64,000 nucleotides of DNA from positions 62,001 to 126,000 of the forward strand of contig CANNSB010000002.1 in assembly GCA_947510165.1 (NCBI GenBank). Reading direction: 5' to 3'. This DNA comes from an uncultured Clostridia bacterium. Lineage in GTDB: Bacteria; Bacillota; Clostridia; Oscillospirales; Ruminococcaceae. The notes beneath the pieces were generated by a model. The model searched no databases and was not told the DNA's origin. It saw nothing but the letters and a program-made list of their open reading frames with translations. Positions 9,562 through 16,589 of this stretch are shown here, piece after piece (positions within the stretch are counted from its first letter, which is position 1; each line of letters starts with the position of its first letter). The position numbers were made by a program, and so were the translations under genes.

Positions 9562-9736
9562 ATATACTCAATTTTATAATAGATTAAGTATCTTTTCCAT
9601 TCACGATTTTTATAAGTAAATTGCGTAAGTTGAATGTAACCTACAAAAAACTACTATATAATAACAAATACAGTCACATATGACATAAAAAATCTTATAG
9701 ATTTTAGTTCGTATTTCTTTTAAGAAGCGGTGACTA
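9562..9736 (+). other. Gene-free stretch upstream of the hairpin series
   Basis: No open frame with a ribosome binding site is seen. A TATAAT hexamer occurs at 9657-9662, but the best -35 candidate (TTGAAT, 9630-9635) is 21 bases away, so a promoter here is only tentative. This part may be the 5' section of the structured RNA that follows. Confidence 0.4.
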
Positions 9737-9925
9737 TTTTAGAAACAATTTTATTGTTTTTCTAAAAAGTTTCATTGTTTTATGTTTTGGGAGAATCGTA
9801 AAACTTTTGGGATTTAAGTCTTTTTTTGGGAGAGAAGACTTAAAGAATTAATATATTATATTGGGAGTATAATTTTTAATTCTTCGTATATAAAAAGATT
9901 GGGAACTTTTTATATACTTTTAAAT
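9737..9925 (+). ncRNA. Candidate structured RNA: series of stem-loops with a shared UUGGGA apical loop
   Basis: Five consecutive hairpins are visible. The first (9737-9767) has a UUU loop. The next four carry UUGGGA in the loop: stem 9777-9784/9797-9804 with motif at 9787; a perfect 10-bp stem 9813-9822/9835-9844 with motif at 9826; stem 9845-9851/9876-9882 plus 9855-9860/9868-9873 with motif at 9861; and a perfect 12-bp stem 9886-9897/9906-9917 with motif at 9899. A fifth UUGGGA (9807-9812) is single stranded between two hairpins. Stem sequences differ while the loop is constant, which suggests an RNA whose loops are read by a partner. The arrangement resembles Csr/Rsm-type RNAs that present GGA in loops to CsrA; that relation is inference. 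The last stem is followed by a weak U4 run. Confidence 0.55.
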
Positions 9926-9934
9926 AATAATGGA

Positions 9935-9985
9935 TTGACATGGATACTATTAATATTGGTATACTTTGATCGATATAAAGTATAC
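9935..9985 (+). promoter_or_regulatory. Promoter and overlapping 9-bp dyad upstream of the LytTR regulator
   Basis: TTGACA (9935-9940) and TATACT (9960-9965) are 19 bases apart. The -10 hexamer lies in the left arm of a perfect inverted repeat, GTATACTTT (9959-9967) and AAAGTATAC (9977-9985), separated by 9 bases. The dyad could be an operator or the first hairpin of the mRNA leader. Confidence 0.5.
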
Positions 9986-9987
9986 AA

Positions 9988-10049
9988 GAATAATTTTTTT
10001 TATTCAAGAAGATGTAAAGTCGTCATTTTATGGCGGCTATTATATCTTC
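9988..10049 (+). other. Leader hairpins ahead of the LytTR regulator
   Basis: A 6-bp hairpin (9988-9993/10000-10005) with a U-rich loop is followed by a longer one: GAAGAT (10008-10013) pairs with ATCTTC (10044-10049), and GTCGTCAT (10019-10026) pairs with ATGGCGGC (10030-10037) using G-U pairs. The GC-containing inner stem stands out in this AT-rich region. It ends 12 bases before the AGGATGTG ribosome binding site, so it could affect translation or mRNA stability. Confidence 0.45.
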
Positions 10050-10075
10050 TATATTCCTTTAGGATGTGATTTTTA

Positions 10076-10774
10076 ATGATACAGGTTGCAGTATGCGATG
10101 ACCAAAAATTGTTTTCATTTAGTGTAAAATCGATACTTGATAAAGTTATAGATAAATATCATATGGATGTTGATGTTCATGTTTATTCTTGTGGAACAAG
10201 AATGCTTGAAGATTTTGAAAAAGGATTATTTTTTGATATAATCTTTTTAGATATTTTTATGGGAACTTCCAATGGATATGAGGTTGCACAAAAACTTCGT
10301 GAAACCAACCGATCTAGTAAAATAGTCTTTCTAACAAGCACAAAAGATTATGTTTTTGAAGGGTATAATGTTGATGCGTCTGGGTATCTTTTAAAACCAT
10401 ATCAAGAAGAAGAGTTAGAGAGTATTTTTATGAAACTTGTTAAAAGTTTAAAAGTTGCTGTTTCTAAAACGATGGTTATCGATTATAAAGGAACCATTAC
10501 TAAGCTAGAATTAAGTGATATTGAATTTTTTGAGAGTAGAGATCATATGGTTATTGTTCATGTAGGAAATGAAACATATTCTTTTTACGGAAAGATAAAT
10601 GTTTTAGATCAAGAATATAGTAAATATGATTTTTTTAGATGCCATAGAAGTTATCTTATCAATATTTTTAAAATAGATAAAATAATAGGTAATGATATTG
10701 TTACTAAATCAAATAAGCGCGTTCCTGTCAGTAGAAGCCAGATTAAAAAATTAAAAGAATTATTTAATATGTAA
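10076..10774 (+). CDS. Response regulator, LytTR family (AgrA/VirR-like)
   Basis: 232 aa. The receiver domain (1-120) has the acidic pair Asp8-Asp9 (VAVCDDQ), the phosphoacceptor Asp59 (IIFLDIFMG), Thr87 (VFLTSTKDY) and Lys107 (YLLKP), all needed for phosphorylation. The LytTR DNA-binding domain follows from about 135 (YKGTITKLELSDIEFFESR) with the family block FFRCHRSYLINIFKI. Such regulators usually pair with an adjacent HPK10-type histidine kinase and often control peptide signalling, virulence or surface functions. No kinase or signal peptide gene is nearby, so it is an orphan in this window. The ATG has an AGGATGTG ribosome binding site. Confidence 0.93.
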   Translation: MIQVAVCDDQKLFSFSVKSILDKVIDKYHMDVDVHVYSCGTRMLEDFEKGLFFDIIFLDIFMGTSNGYEVAQKLRETNRSSKIVFLTSTKDYVFEGYNVDASGYLLKPYQEEELESIFMKLVKSLKVAVSKTMVIDYKGTITKLELSDIEFFESRDHMVIVHVGNETYSFYGKINVLDQEYSKYDFFRCHRSYLINIFKIDKIIGNDIVTKSNKRVPVSRSQIKKLKELFNM

Positions 10775-10832
10775 AATAGATATAAAAAAGCAAGAGAATT
10801 TTCTCTTGCTTTTTTATATCTATTTTACATAT
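10767..10832. terminator. Bidirectional terminator made from both gene ends
   Basis: Perfect inverted repeat with 32-bp arms (10767-10798 and 10801-10832) and a 2-base centre. It contains the last codons and the stop codons of the plus-strand regulator (stop 10772-10774) and the minus-strand flavin reductase (stop 10820-10822). The core, AAAAAAGCAAGAGAA and its complement, gives an A tract before and a U tract after the stem in both directions. Confidence 0.92.
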
Positions 10833-11329
10833 ATTTCAACTATTTCTCCTGTATACATTCTGTGAAAATCTTTTTCGGGATAATGATTTTCTATAATGGT
10901 TTTATCTATAAAAAGCGTTTCATCCATATCTTGTAGGTATATTTTTTTACATATAATATTTATACTAGCCTCTTCAAATACTATATAATTATTATTTACT
11001 ATCGGGGTTAGACCTGATTTTTTTATTTTATCCTCATCTCTTCCGGATATTGAACCACATATTTTAAGGGCTTCTTTATATGATGGAGGAAAGAATGAAA
11101 TTGTGAAATGTTCAGAATTTTCTAAATATTTAAATGTATGTCGATGTTTTCTAATATATATATTACAAACATCTTTGTTCCATCTATATCCAAATTCTCC
11201 CCAACTTGCTGTTAAAGTGTTGAAATCTTCTGAATTTATAGCAGATGATATAAGCATCCAATCTTTTGATGTTGATGTAAATGGATTTATCTCTAATTGG
11301 AAGGGTTTAATTGTTTTAAAATTTTTCAT
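10820..11329 (-). CDS. Flavin reductase family protein (FMN-binding split barrel)
   Basis: 169 aa. The translation fits the flavin reductase-like/flavoredoxin family common in anaerobes: MLISSAINSEDFNTLTASWGEFG near residues 24-46 corresponds to the FMN-binding N-terminal block, and YIRKHRHTFKYLENSEHFTISFF to the conserved middle segment. CGSISGRDEDKIKKSGL (about residues 92-108) matches the S-G-R-D-x-D-K motif of this family. It probably moves electrons from a reduced donor to FMN or a substrate; the partner is not evident. The start has a weak AGGTGG-like site. It converges with the LytTR regulator. Confidence 0.8.
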   Translation of the reverse strand: MKNFKTIKPFQLEINPFTSTSKDWMLISSAINSEDFNTLTASWGEFGYRWNKDVCNIYIRKHRHTFKYLENSEHFTISFFPPSYKEALKICGSISGRDEDKIKKSGLTPIVNNNYIVFEEASINIICKKIYLQDMDETLFIDKTIIENHYPEKDFHRMYTGEIVEIYVK

Positions 11330-11385
11330 ATAATTCCACCTTTTAAAAATTTATCTTAGTTACAATCTATTCAAATAAATTAAAA

Positions 11386-11892
11386 TTATGTTTTATTTAA
11401 ATAGTTTTGTATATCTTCTAATACTAGATAGACTTTTCTTGAATTATTTATCGAGATTAAAGAAGATTGTTTATAAAGTGTTTCTCTTTGATTAAATATC
11501 ATATTTAGCTGATAAAAAGATTTTTCTTTAACTAAAGGACGATTTATTGTATTTGCTATTATTCGCTTATAACAAAATGGAAAAGGAACTTCTAGAAAAA
11601 AGGTTTTTTTTCTACTTAAAAACAATCTATTTTTTTTAGATAAAATAATTCCTCCACCTGTTGAAACTACAGTTTTTTTTATATTAGAAGTTTTTGAAAG
11701 AATTGTGGATTCTAATTGTCTAAAATAAACTTCACCTTTTTTATTAAAAATATCAGAGATAGACATTTTTTCTAAATTTTGTATATGCATATCAAGGTCT
11801 AGAAATTCATAATTTAGGCTTTTAGATAAAATTTTTCCTATTTTTGTTTTTCCACAACCCATAAACCCTATTAAATAAATATTATCATCCAT
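11386..11892 (-). CDS. aroK: Shikimate kinase
   Basis: 168 aa, the usual length. It phosphorylates the 3-hydroxyl of shikimate with ATP in chorismate synthesis. The Walker A loop is GFMGCGKTKIGK at residues 9-20, the shikimate-binding Asp is in FLDLDMHI near residue 34, and the conserved FRQLES (about residue 57) and STGGGIIL (about residue 77) blocks are intact. The lid Arg is in NRPLV. It overlaps the end of aroE by 8 bases, indicating translational coupling. Confidence 0.94.
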   Translation of the reverse strand: MDDNIYLIGFMGCGKTKIGKILSKSLNYEFLDLDMHIQNLEKMSISDIFNKKGEVYFRQLESTILSKTSNIKKTVVSTGGGIILSKKNRLFLSRKKTFFLEVPFPFCYKRIIANTINRPLVKEKSFYQLNMIFNQRETLYKQSSLISINNSRKVYLVLEDIQNYLNKT

Positions 11893-12718
11893 TTTTCAAA
11901 ACCTTCTTCATATATAAATAAGCTGTATCGATTTGAGATTGTGTGTATGTTATATCAAACCATATTTCATGAGATTTTATAGCTTGTAAAACCAGCATTT
12001 CTAGTCCGTTTTTGTGTGGAATATTAGCTTGTTTAGCATATTTTAATAATTTTGTTTTAGTGGGATTATATATTAGGTCGAATACAAAATTAGATTTAAT
12101 GATAATTTCTTTTGGGATAGGACAAAGATTTATATTCGGAAATGATCCTACTGGAGTTGCGTTTATTATTGTGTTAAAATTTTGAGATATATTTTCTATT
12201 GATATTAGTGATATATTATTTAACTTATTTAAAGATATAAAAGTTTTATGTTTTTCTAAAGATGATGGTCGTACAGCGATAGTTAAATTTAAATTAATGC
12301 TATCAAAAGTTGATGCAATCATCTTTCCTGTTCCTCCAAAACCTATTAGAAGGGTGTTTAGATGGGCTTTGTTTAAACCATATTTTTTTATACATTTTAA
12401 AAATGCATATTTATCGGTATTATGACCTATGTAGGTTTTTTTATTTATTATTTCAACTAGGTTTACTGATTTAGAAATTTCAGCAGATTCTGACAAACTT
12501 GTTAGATATGGGATTATTTCTGTTTTATATGGTGCTGTAATATTAAATCCATCTAGTTTAAACATCTCTTGATAATTTTTTTTAAAACAATCTGAAGAAA
12601 TACTAAACAGATCATATGAGTATTTATCTGTTTTTTTTAAAGAAAATAATATTGTATGGAGATGTTTTGATAACGAGTGTGATAATGGATACCCTAAAAG
12701 TCCAAATTTTTTTACCAT
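11885..12718 (-). CDS. aroE: Shikimate 5-dehydrogenase
   Basis: 277 aa. It reduces 3-dehydroshikimate to shikimate with NADPH. The substrate-binding motif GYPLSHSLS is at residues 8-16 and the catalytic Lys lies in NITAPYKTEI near residue 66; the paired Asp is in HNTDKYAF. The nucleotide-binding turn reads LLIGFGGTGKM near residue 122. The start follows fabD by three bases, with aroK overlapping at the other end, so aroE-aroK read as the tail of a fabD-led operon. Pairing of fabD with shikimate genes is unusual. Confidence 0.95.
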   Translation of the reverse strand: MVKKFGLLGYPLSHSLSKHLHTILFSLKKTDKYSYDLFSISSDCFKKNYQEMFKLDGFNITAPYKTEIIPYLTSLSESAEISKSVNLVEIINKKTYIGHNTDKYAFLKCIKKYGLNKAHLNTLLIGFGGTGKMIASTFDSINLNLTIAVRPSSLEKHKTFISLNKLNNISLISIENISQNFNTIINATPVGSFPNINLCPIPKEIIIKSNFVFDLIYNPTKTKLLKYAKQANIPHKNGLEMLVLQAIKSHEIWFDITYTQSQIDTAYLYMKKVLKNG

Positions 12719-12721
12719 TAG

Positions 12722-13651
12722 TTAATCCCCATTTATCGCTAAAATTGTTTTATTTAAAGAAGAATAATCTTCTATATTGTAGATATTAATATCTGTTAAA
12801 GTTTTTTTGATAAAACCAGAAAGAATTTTAGAACAACCAACTTCTATAAAATTTTTATACCCAAGATTTTTTATATATTCTAATTCTTTTGTAAATAAAA
12901 CTGGAGAAGACATATGTTTTCCTAGATATTCATTTATAGGGATTGATTTATCTAGCTTTTCTCCGTTTAAATTAGAAAAAAAGTCTTTTGTTAAAGGTTT
13001 AAAATTTATATTGGATATACTCTTTGAAAATTCAACAGAAGCAGACTCCATATGATTAGAATGAAATGCACCGCTTACAGGAAGTTTTATTGCTTTTATT
13101 TTATTTTCTTTTAGCAATATACATGTTTTATCTATTGCTTCAATATCTCCTGCAAAAACCGTTTGTTCTGGAGAATTTATATTTACGCTTTGAATATATC
13201 CGTCGATTGTTTTTATAAGATTATTAGCTTTTTCCATGTCTTTTGACAAAACAGCAACCATTCCACCTTGTGAACTATCTGCTGCTTGTTGCATAAGTTC
13301 TGACCTTTTTTTTATGATTTGAAAGCCATCTTCTAAAGTTATACAATCAGATGCATATAGTGCTGCATATTCTCCTAGAGAGTGTCCGGCAACTCCGCTA
13401 AATATAATATTATTTATTTTTGCTGCTTCAAAACATAAAACAGATGTTGCGAATATCATAGGTTGAGAAACTATTGTTTTTGATAATTCTTCTTTTGTGT
13501 AAGATATTGAAGCCTGCTTTAGGTCAAATCCTATAATTTCTGAACCTATTTTGTAGATATAATCTAATCTTGGAAAAAAATTTAAAATATCCATTCCCAT
13601 ACCAGTATATTGAGAACCTTGACCAGAAAATATAATAATGTTTTTTGACAT
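12722..13651 (-). CDS. fabD: Malonyl-CoA:ACP S-malonyltransferase
   Basis: 309 aa. It loads malonate onto acyl carrier protein for chain elongation. The N-terminal oxyanion motif IIFSGQGSQYTGMG is at residues 5-18, the nucleophile elbow is GHSLGEYAAL (Ser near residue 91), and the catalytic His lies in VSGAFHSNHM near residue 198. The open frame extends 26 codons further upstream, but AAGGAG precedes the ATG at 13651 and MSKNIIIFSGQG is the standard start. It is transcribed away from the fabH operon, out of the position between fabK and fabG that it holds in most Clostridia. Confidence 0.96.
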   Translation of the reverse strand: MSKNIIIFSGQGSQYTGMGMDILNFFPRLDYIYKIGSEIIGFDLKQASISYTKEELSKTIVSQPMIFATSVLCFEAAKINNIIFSGVAGHSLGEYAALYASDCITLEDGFQIIKKRSELMQQAADSSQGGMVAVLSKDMEKANNLIKTIDGYIQSVNINSPEQTVFAGDIEAIDKTCILLKENKIKAIKLPVSGAFHSNHMESASVEFSKSISNINFKPLTKDFFSNLNGEKLDKSIPINEYLGKHMSSPVLFTKELEYIKNLGYKNFIEVGCSKILSGFIKKTLTDINIYNIEDYSSLNKTILAINGD

Positions 13652-13722
13652 TTTATTAGCTCCTTTTGGTTTATTCTTATATTTAAATAGATATATATTT
13701 AGAGTTTTAAGATGGTTTTTTA

Positions 13723-13769
13723 TTGACAAAAAAGGGATATACTTATAATATTAAAAATATAAGTATATC
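13723..13769. promoter_or_regulatory. fabD/fabH divergent promoter region with 12-bp inverted repeat
   Basis: A perfect inverted repeat, GATATACTTATA (13736-13747) and TATAAGTATATC (13758-13769), is separated by 10 bases. TTGACA (13723-13728) and TATAAT (13744-13749) with a 15-base spacer form a plausible plus-strand promoter whose -10 overlaps the left arm. A T7 run follows the right arm. It may be an operator for a fatty acid regulator or an attenuator hairpin; no fapR or fabT gene is in the window. Confidence 0.5.
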
Positions 13770-13849
13770 TTTTTTTGTTGTATTATTTAATTGTTATAAT
13801 AACATATGGATATTTTAAAATGCAAACTTATAATAAAGGGGGAAATTCA

Positions 13850-14845
13850 TTGTCTAGTATTTTTATAAAAGGAACAGGTGTTTATCTACCAGAACTAGTT
13901 ATATCCAATGATGATTTTTCTAAGATAGTAGAAACTTCAGATGAATGGATAACAACTAGAACAGGAATTAGACAGAGATATCTATCAAAGGGAGAGCCTA
14001 CATGGAGTATGAGTGCTAAATCTGGAATGTCTGCTATAAAAAACTCTGGTCTTTCTCCTAATGAAATAGATTTAATTATTCATACTAGTGTCACACCTGA
14101 TTATTATACCCCCTCTATGTCTTGTGTTGTTCAAGGAAAGATAGGTGCTATAAATTCGATATGCATAGATATAAATGTAGCCTGTGCTGGTTTTGTTTAT
14201 GCATTAGATATGGCGAAACATTATCTTTTAAATCCAGATATTAAAAATATTTTAATTATTTCTACAGAAAACCTTTCTAAAATTGTTGATTATACAGATA
14301 GGTCTACATGTGTTTTATTTGGAGATGCATCTGCCAGTTGTGTGGTTAATAAATCTGATAGTTTTTATGGGGGATGTTTTAAAACAGAAGGAGAGGGTGC
14401 AAAGCATATTTTTGCTCGACTTCATCCATCTGGAAACGTTTTTTCTGAAGGGGTTAACCCTAGAGATGCTGATGATTTTGGTGTGGGAAATGATAATATT
14501 ATGTATATGGATGGAAAAGAAGTTTATAAATTTGCAATTAGAGTTATTCCTATTGCTATAAAAGAGGCGTGTGAAAAATCTGGTGTATTGCTTTCTGATT
14601 TAGATTATATAATATGCCATCAAGCAAATATTAGGATAATAGAAACAGCCTCATCTAACCTTGGGATATCTATGGATAAATTTTATATAAATCTTGATAA
14701 ATATGGAAATACTTCCAGTGCAAGTATTCCTTTATGTATAGATGAACTTAATAAATCTGGGACTTTGAAAAAAGGTGATAATATTTGTATTGTTGGCTTT
14801 GGTGCAGGGCTTACATACGGGGCTGTAGTTTTTGAATGGAAGTAG
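13850..14845 (+). CDS. fabH: 3-oxoacyl-ACP synthase III
   Basis: 331 aa. It starts fatty acid synthesis by condensing acetyl-CoA or a branched primer with malonyl-ACP. The Cys-His-Asn triad is visible: Cys near residue 113 in NVACAGFVYAL, His in IICHQANIRI near 245 and Asn in KYGNTSSASIPL near 275. The frame is open further upstream, but AAAGGGGGA lies before the TTG at 13850 and the protein then begins (M)SSIFIKGTGVYLPE as in the family. First gene of the fab-acc operon. Confidence 0.95.
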   Translation: MSSIFIKGTGVYLPELVISNDDFSKIVETSDEWITTRTGIRQRYLSKGEPTWSMSAKSGMSAIKNSGLSPNEIDLIIHTSVTPDYYTPSMSCVVQGKIGAINSICIDINVACAGFVYALDMAKHYLLNPDIKNILIISTENLSKIVDYTDRSTCVLFGDASASCVVNKSDSFYGGCFKTEGEGAKHIFARLHPSGNVFSEGVNPRDADDFGVGNDNIMYMDGKEVYKFAIRVIPIAIKEACEKSGVLLSDLDYIICHQANIRIIETASSNLGISMDKFYINLDKYGNTSSASIPLCIDELNKSGTLKKGDNICIVGFGAGLTYGAVVFEWK

Positions 14846-14875
14846 ATAATTATTTGAAATAGGAGGATGAGTTTT

Positions 14876-15829
14876 ATGAAAACAAAAATAACAGAGATGT
14901 TAGGTGTTAAATACCCAATAATTCAAGGGGGGATGGCGTGGGTTGCAGATGCTAGACTTGCTTCTGCTGTTTCTAACGCTGGAGGAGTTGGACTTATTGC
15001 TGGCGGATCTGCTCCGGCAGAAGTTATAAGAAAGGAAATTTTGAAAGCTAAAGAGCTTACAGACAAACCTTTTGGATTAAATATAATGCTTATGAGTCCT
15101 CACTCGGAAGATTTAGCGCAACTTATATGTGAAGAAAAAGTTAGTCTAGTGACTACTGGTGCTGGAAATCCAGCAAAATATATTCCTATCTGGAAAGAAA
15201 AAGGGATAAAAGTTATTCCTGTAGTTCCATCTGTGGCTTTAGCAAAAAGGATGGAAAGATCTGGTGCGGATGCTTTAGTTGTAGAAGGGATGGAAGCAGG
15301 GGGACATATAGGTGGAATTACAACTATGTGTTTGGTTCCTCAGATTGTTGATGCAGTAAACATTCCTGTAATTGCAGCTGGTGGTATAGCAGATGGAAGA
15401 ACAGCAGTTGCTGCTTTTATGCTTGGTGCAGATGCTATTCAAGCTGGGACTATATTTTTAGTTAGTGATGAATGTGGTATACATGAAAATTATAAAAATT
15501 TAGTTTTAAAGGCGAAGGATACAGACAGTGCTGTTACTGGATTTTATACAGGACATCCTGTTAGATCTATTAGAAATAAATTCACTAAAAATCTTATGAC
15601 AAAAGAAAAAGAAGGAATAGATTCAGAAGATTTTGAAATGTTAACGATTGGATCTTTAAAAAAAGCTGTTATTGATGGAAATTTAGATGAGGGAAGTTTT
15701 ATGGCTGGACAGATAGCAGGATTGATTAAAAAAACAGATAGCTGTGAAAATATTATTACAAATCTTTTTTCTGATATAGAAGATGTTTATAAAGGTTTTG
15801 TAGAGAAGAGAGGTTTTGTTTTTGAATAG
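14876..15829 (+). CDS. fabK: Enoyl-ACP reductase II (FMN-dependent)
   Basis: 317 aa. A TIM-barrel flavoprotein of the nitronate monooxygenase-like superfamily; it performs the last reduction of each elongation cycle and replaces FabI in many Clostridia and streptococci. Seen: YPIIQGGMAWVADARLA at the N-terminus, VEGMEAGGHIGG near residue 135 with the family His, and the phosphate-binding IAAGGIADGRT followed by GADAIQAGT. The ATG at 14867 lies in the ribosome binding site GGAGGATG; the ATG at 14876 has the proper spacing. It follows fabH by 30 bases. FabK enzymes are insensitive to triclosan. Confidence 0.96.
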   Translation: MKTKITEMLGVKYPIIQGGMAWVADARLASAVSNAGGVGLIAGGSAPAEVIRKEILKAKELTDKPFGLNIMLMSPHSEDLAQLICEEKVSLVTTGAGNPAKYIPIWKEKGIKVIPVVPSVALAKRMERSGADALVVEGMEAGGHIGGITTMCLVPQIVDAVNIPVIAAGGIADGRTAVAAFMLGADAIQAGTIFLVSDECGIHENYKNLVLKAKDTDSAVTGFYTGHPVRSIRNKFTKNLMTKEKEGIDSEDFEMLTIGSLKKAVIDGNLDEGSFMAGQIAGLIKKTDSCENIITNLFSDIEDVYKGFVEKRGFVFE

Positions 15830-16556
15830 AGTTGCATTAGTTACGGGAGCTTCTAAAGGAATTGGAAAATCAATTGCTCTAGATTTTGCAAAAAAAGGAT
15901 ATAATGTTGCTGTAAACTGCAATTCTAATCCTAGTCTTGGAGAAGATGTTGTTAACCAGTGTCGTTTATTAGGCGTAGAATCGGATTGTTTTGTATTTGA
16001 TGTTTCTGATTTTGAAAAATGTAAAGAGATGGTTGATCTAGTCAAAGAAAGATTTGGAAGCATAGATATTTTAGTTAATAACGCTGGGATAACAAAAGAT
16101 GGACTTTTAGCTAGGATGTCGGAAGATTCTTTTGATATTGTAACAAAGGTTAATTATAAAAGTGTATTTAATATGATTAGGCATGTAAGCGGTATTATGA
16201 TTAAACAACGAAAAGGCAGAATAATTAATATAACATCGGTTTCAGGATTATATGGAAATGCGGGACAGTTTAACTATTCTGCATCTAAATCAGGATTAAT
16301 TGGTATGACTTTATCTGCGGCAAAAGAACTGGGTAAAAGAGGTATTACCGTAAATGCTGTTGCCCCTGGATTTATAGAAACTGATATGACTAATGGTCTT
16401 TCTGATGATGTTAAACAAAAGGCAGTAGAACTTATAGCGATGGGAAGATTTGGAAAACCAGAAGAAATTGCATCAGTTGTATCTTTTTTAGCATCTGAAG
16501 AAGCATCGTATCTTACAGGACAGATAATTACTGTTGATGGATGTATGTCTATGTAA
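15822..16556 (+). CDS. fabG: 3-oxoacyl-ACP reductase
   Basis: 244 aa short-chain dehydrogenase that reduces 3-oxoacyl-ACP with NADPH. The cofactor motif TGASKGIG is at residues 8-15, NNAG near 87, the catalytic Ser lies in INITSVSG near 136, and YSASKSG supplies Tyr and Lys. The C-terminal PGFIETDM and GQIITVDGCMSM are typical. Of two in-frame TTG codons, 15822 is 8 bases after AGAGG, whereas 15816 is too close; I use 15822. It overlaps fabK by 8 bases. Confidence 0.95.
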   Translation: MNRVALVTGASKGIGKSIALDFAKKGYNVAVNCNSNPSLGEDVVNQCRLLGVESDCFVFDVSDFEKCKEMVDLVKERFGSIDILVNNAGITKDGLLARMSEDSFDIVTKVNYKSVFNMIRHVSGIMIKQRKGRIINITSVSGLYGNAGQFNYSASKSGLIGMTLSAAKELGKRGITVNAVAPGFIETDMTNGLSDDVKQKAVELIAMGRFGKPEEIASVVSFLASEEASYLTGQIITVDGCMSM

Positions 16557-16589
16557 TTTTTTATACAAGAATAAAAGGGGTTGTTTAGA

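Noticed and set aside
9782-9817. 11-codon frame (MFWENRKTFGI) in the hairpin region as a signalling peptide
   Set aside because: There is no ribosome binding site, and the frame lies across two hairpins; chance is more likely.
12807-13055. Plus-strand frame inside fabD
   Set aside because: It is a shadow of fabD, which has intact catalytic motifs on the other strand.
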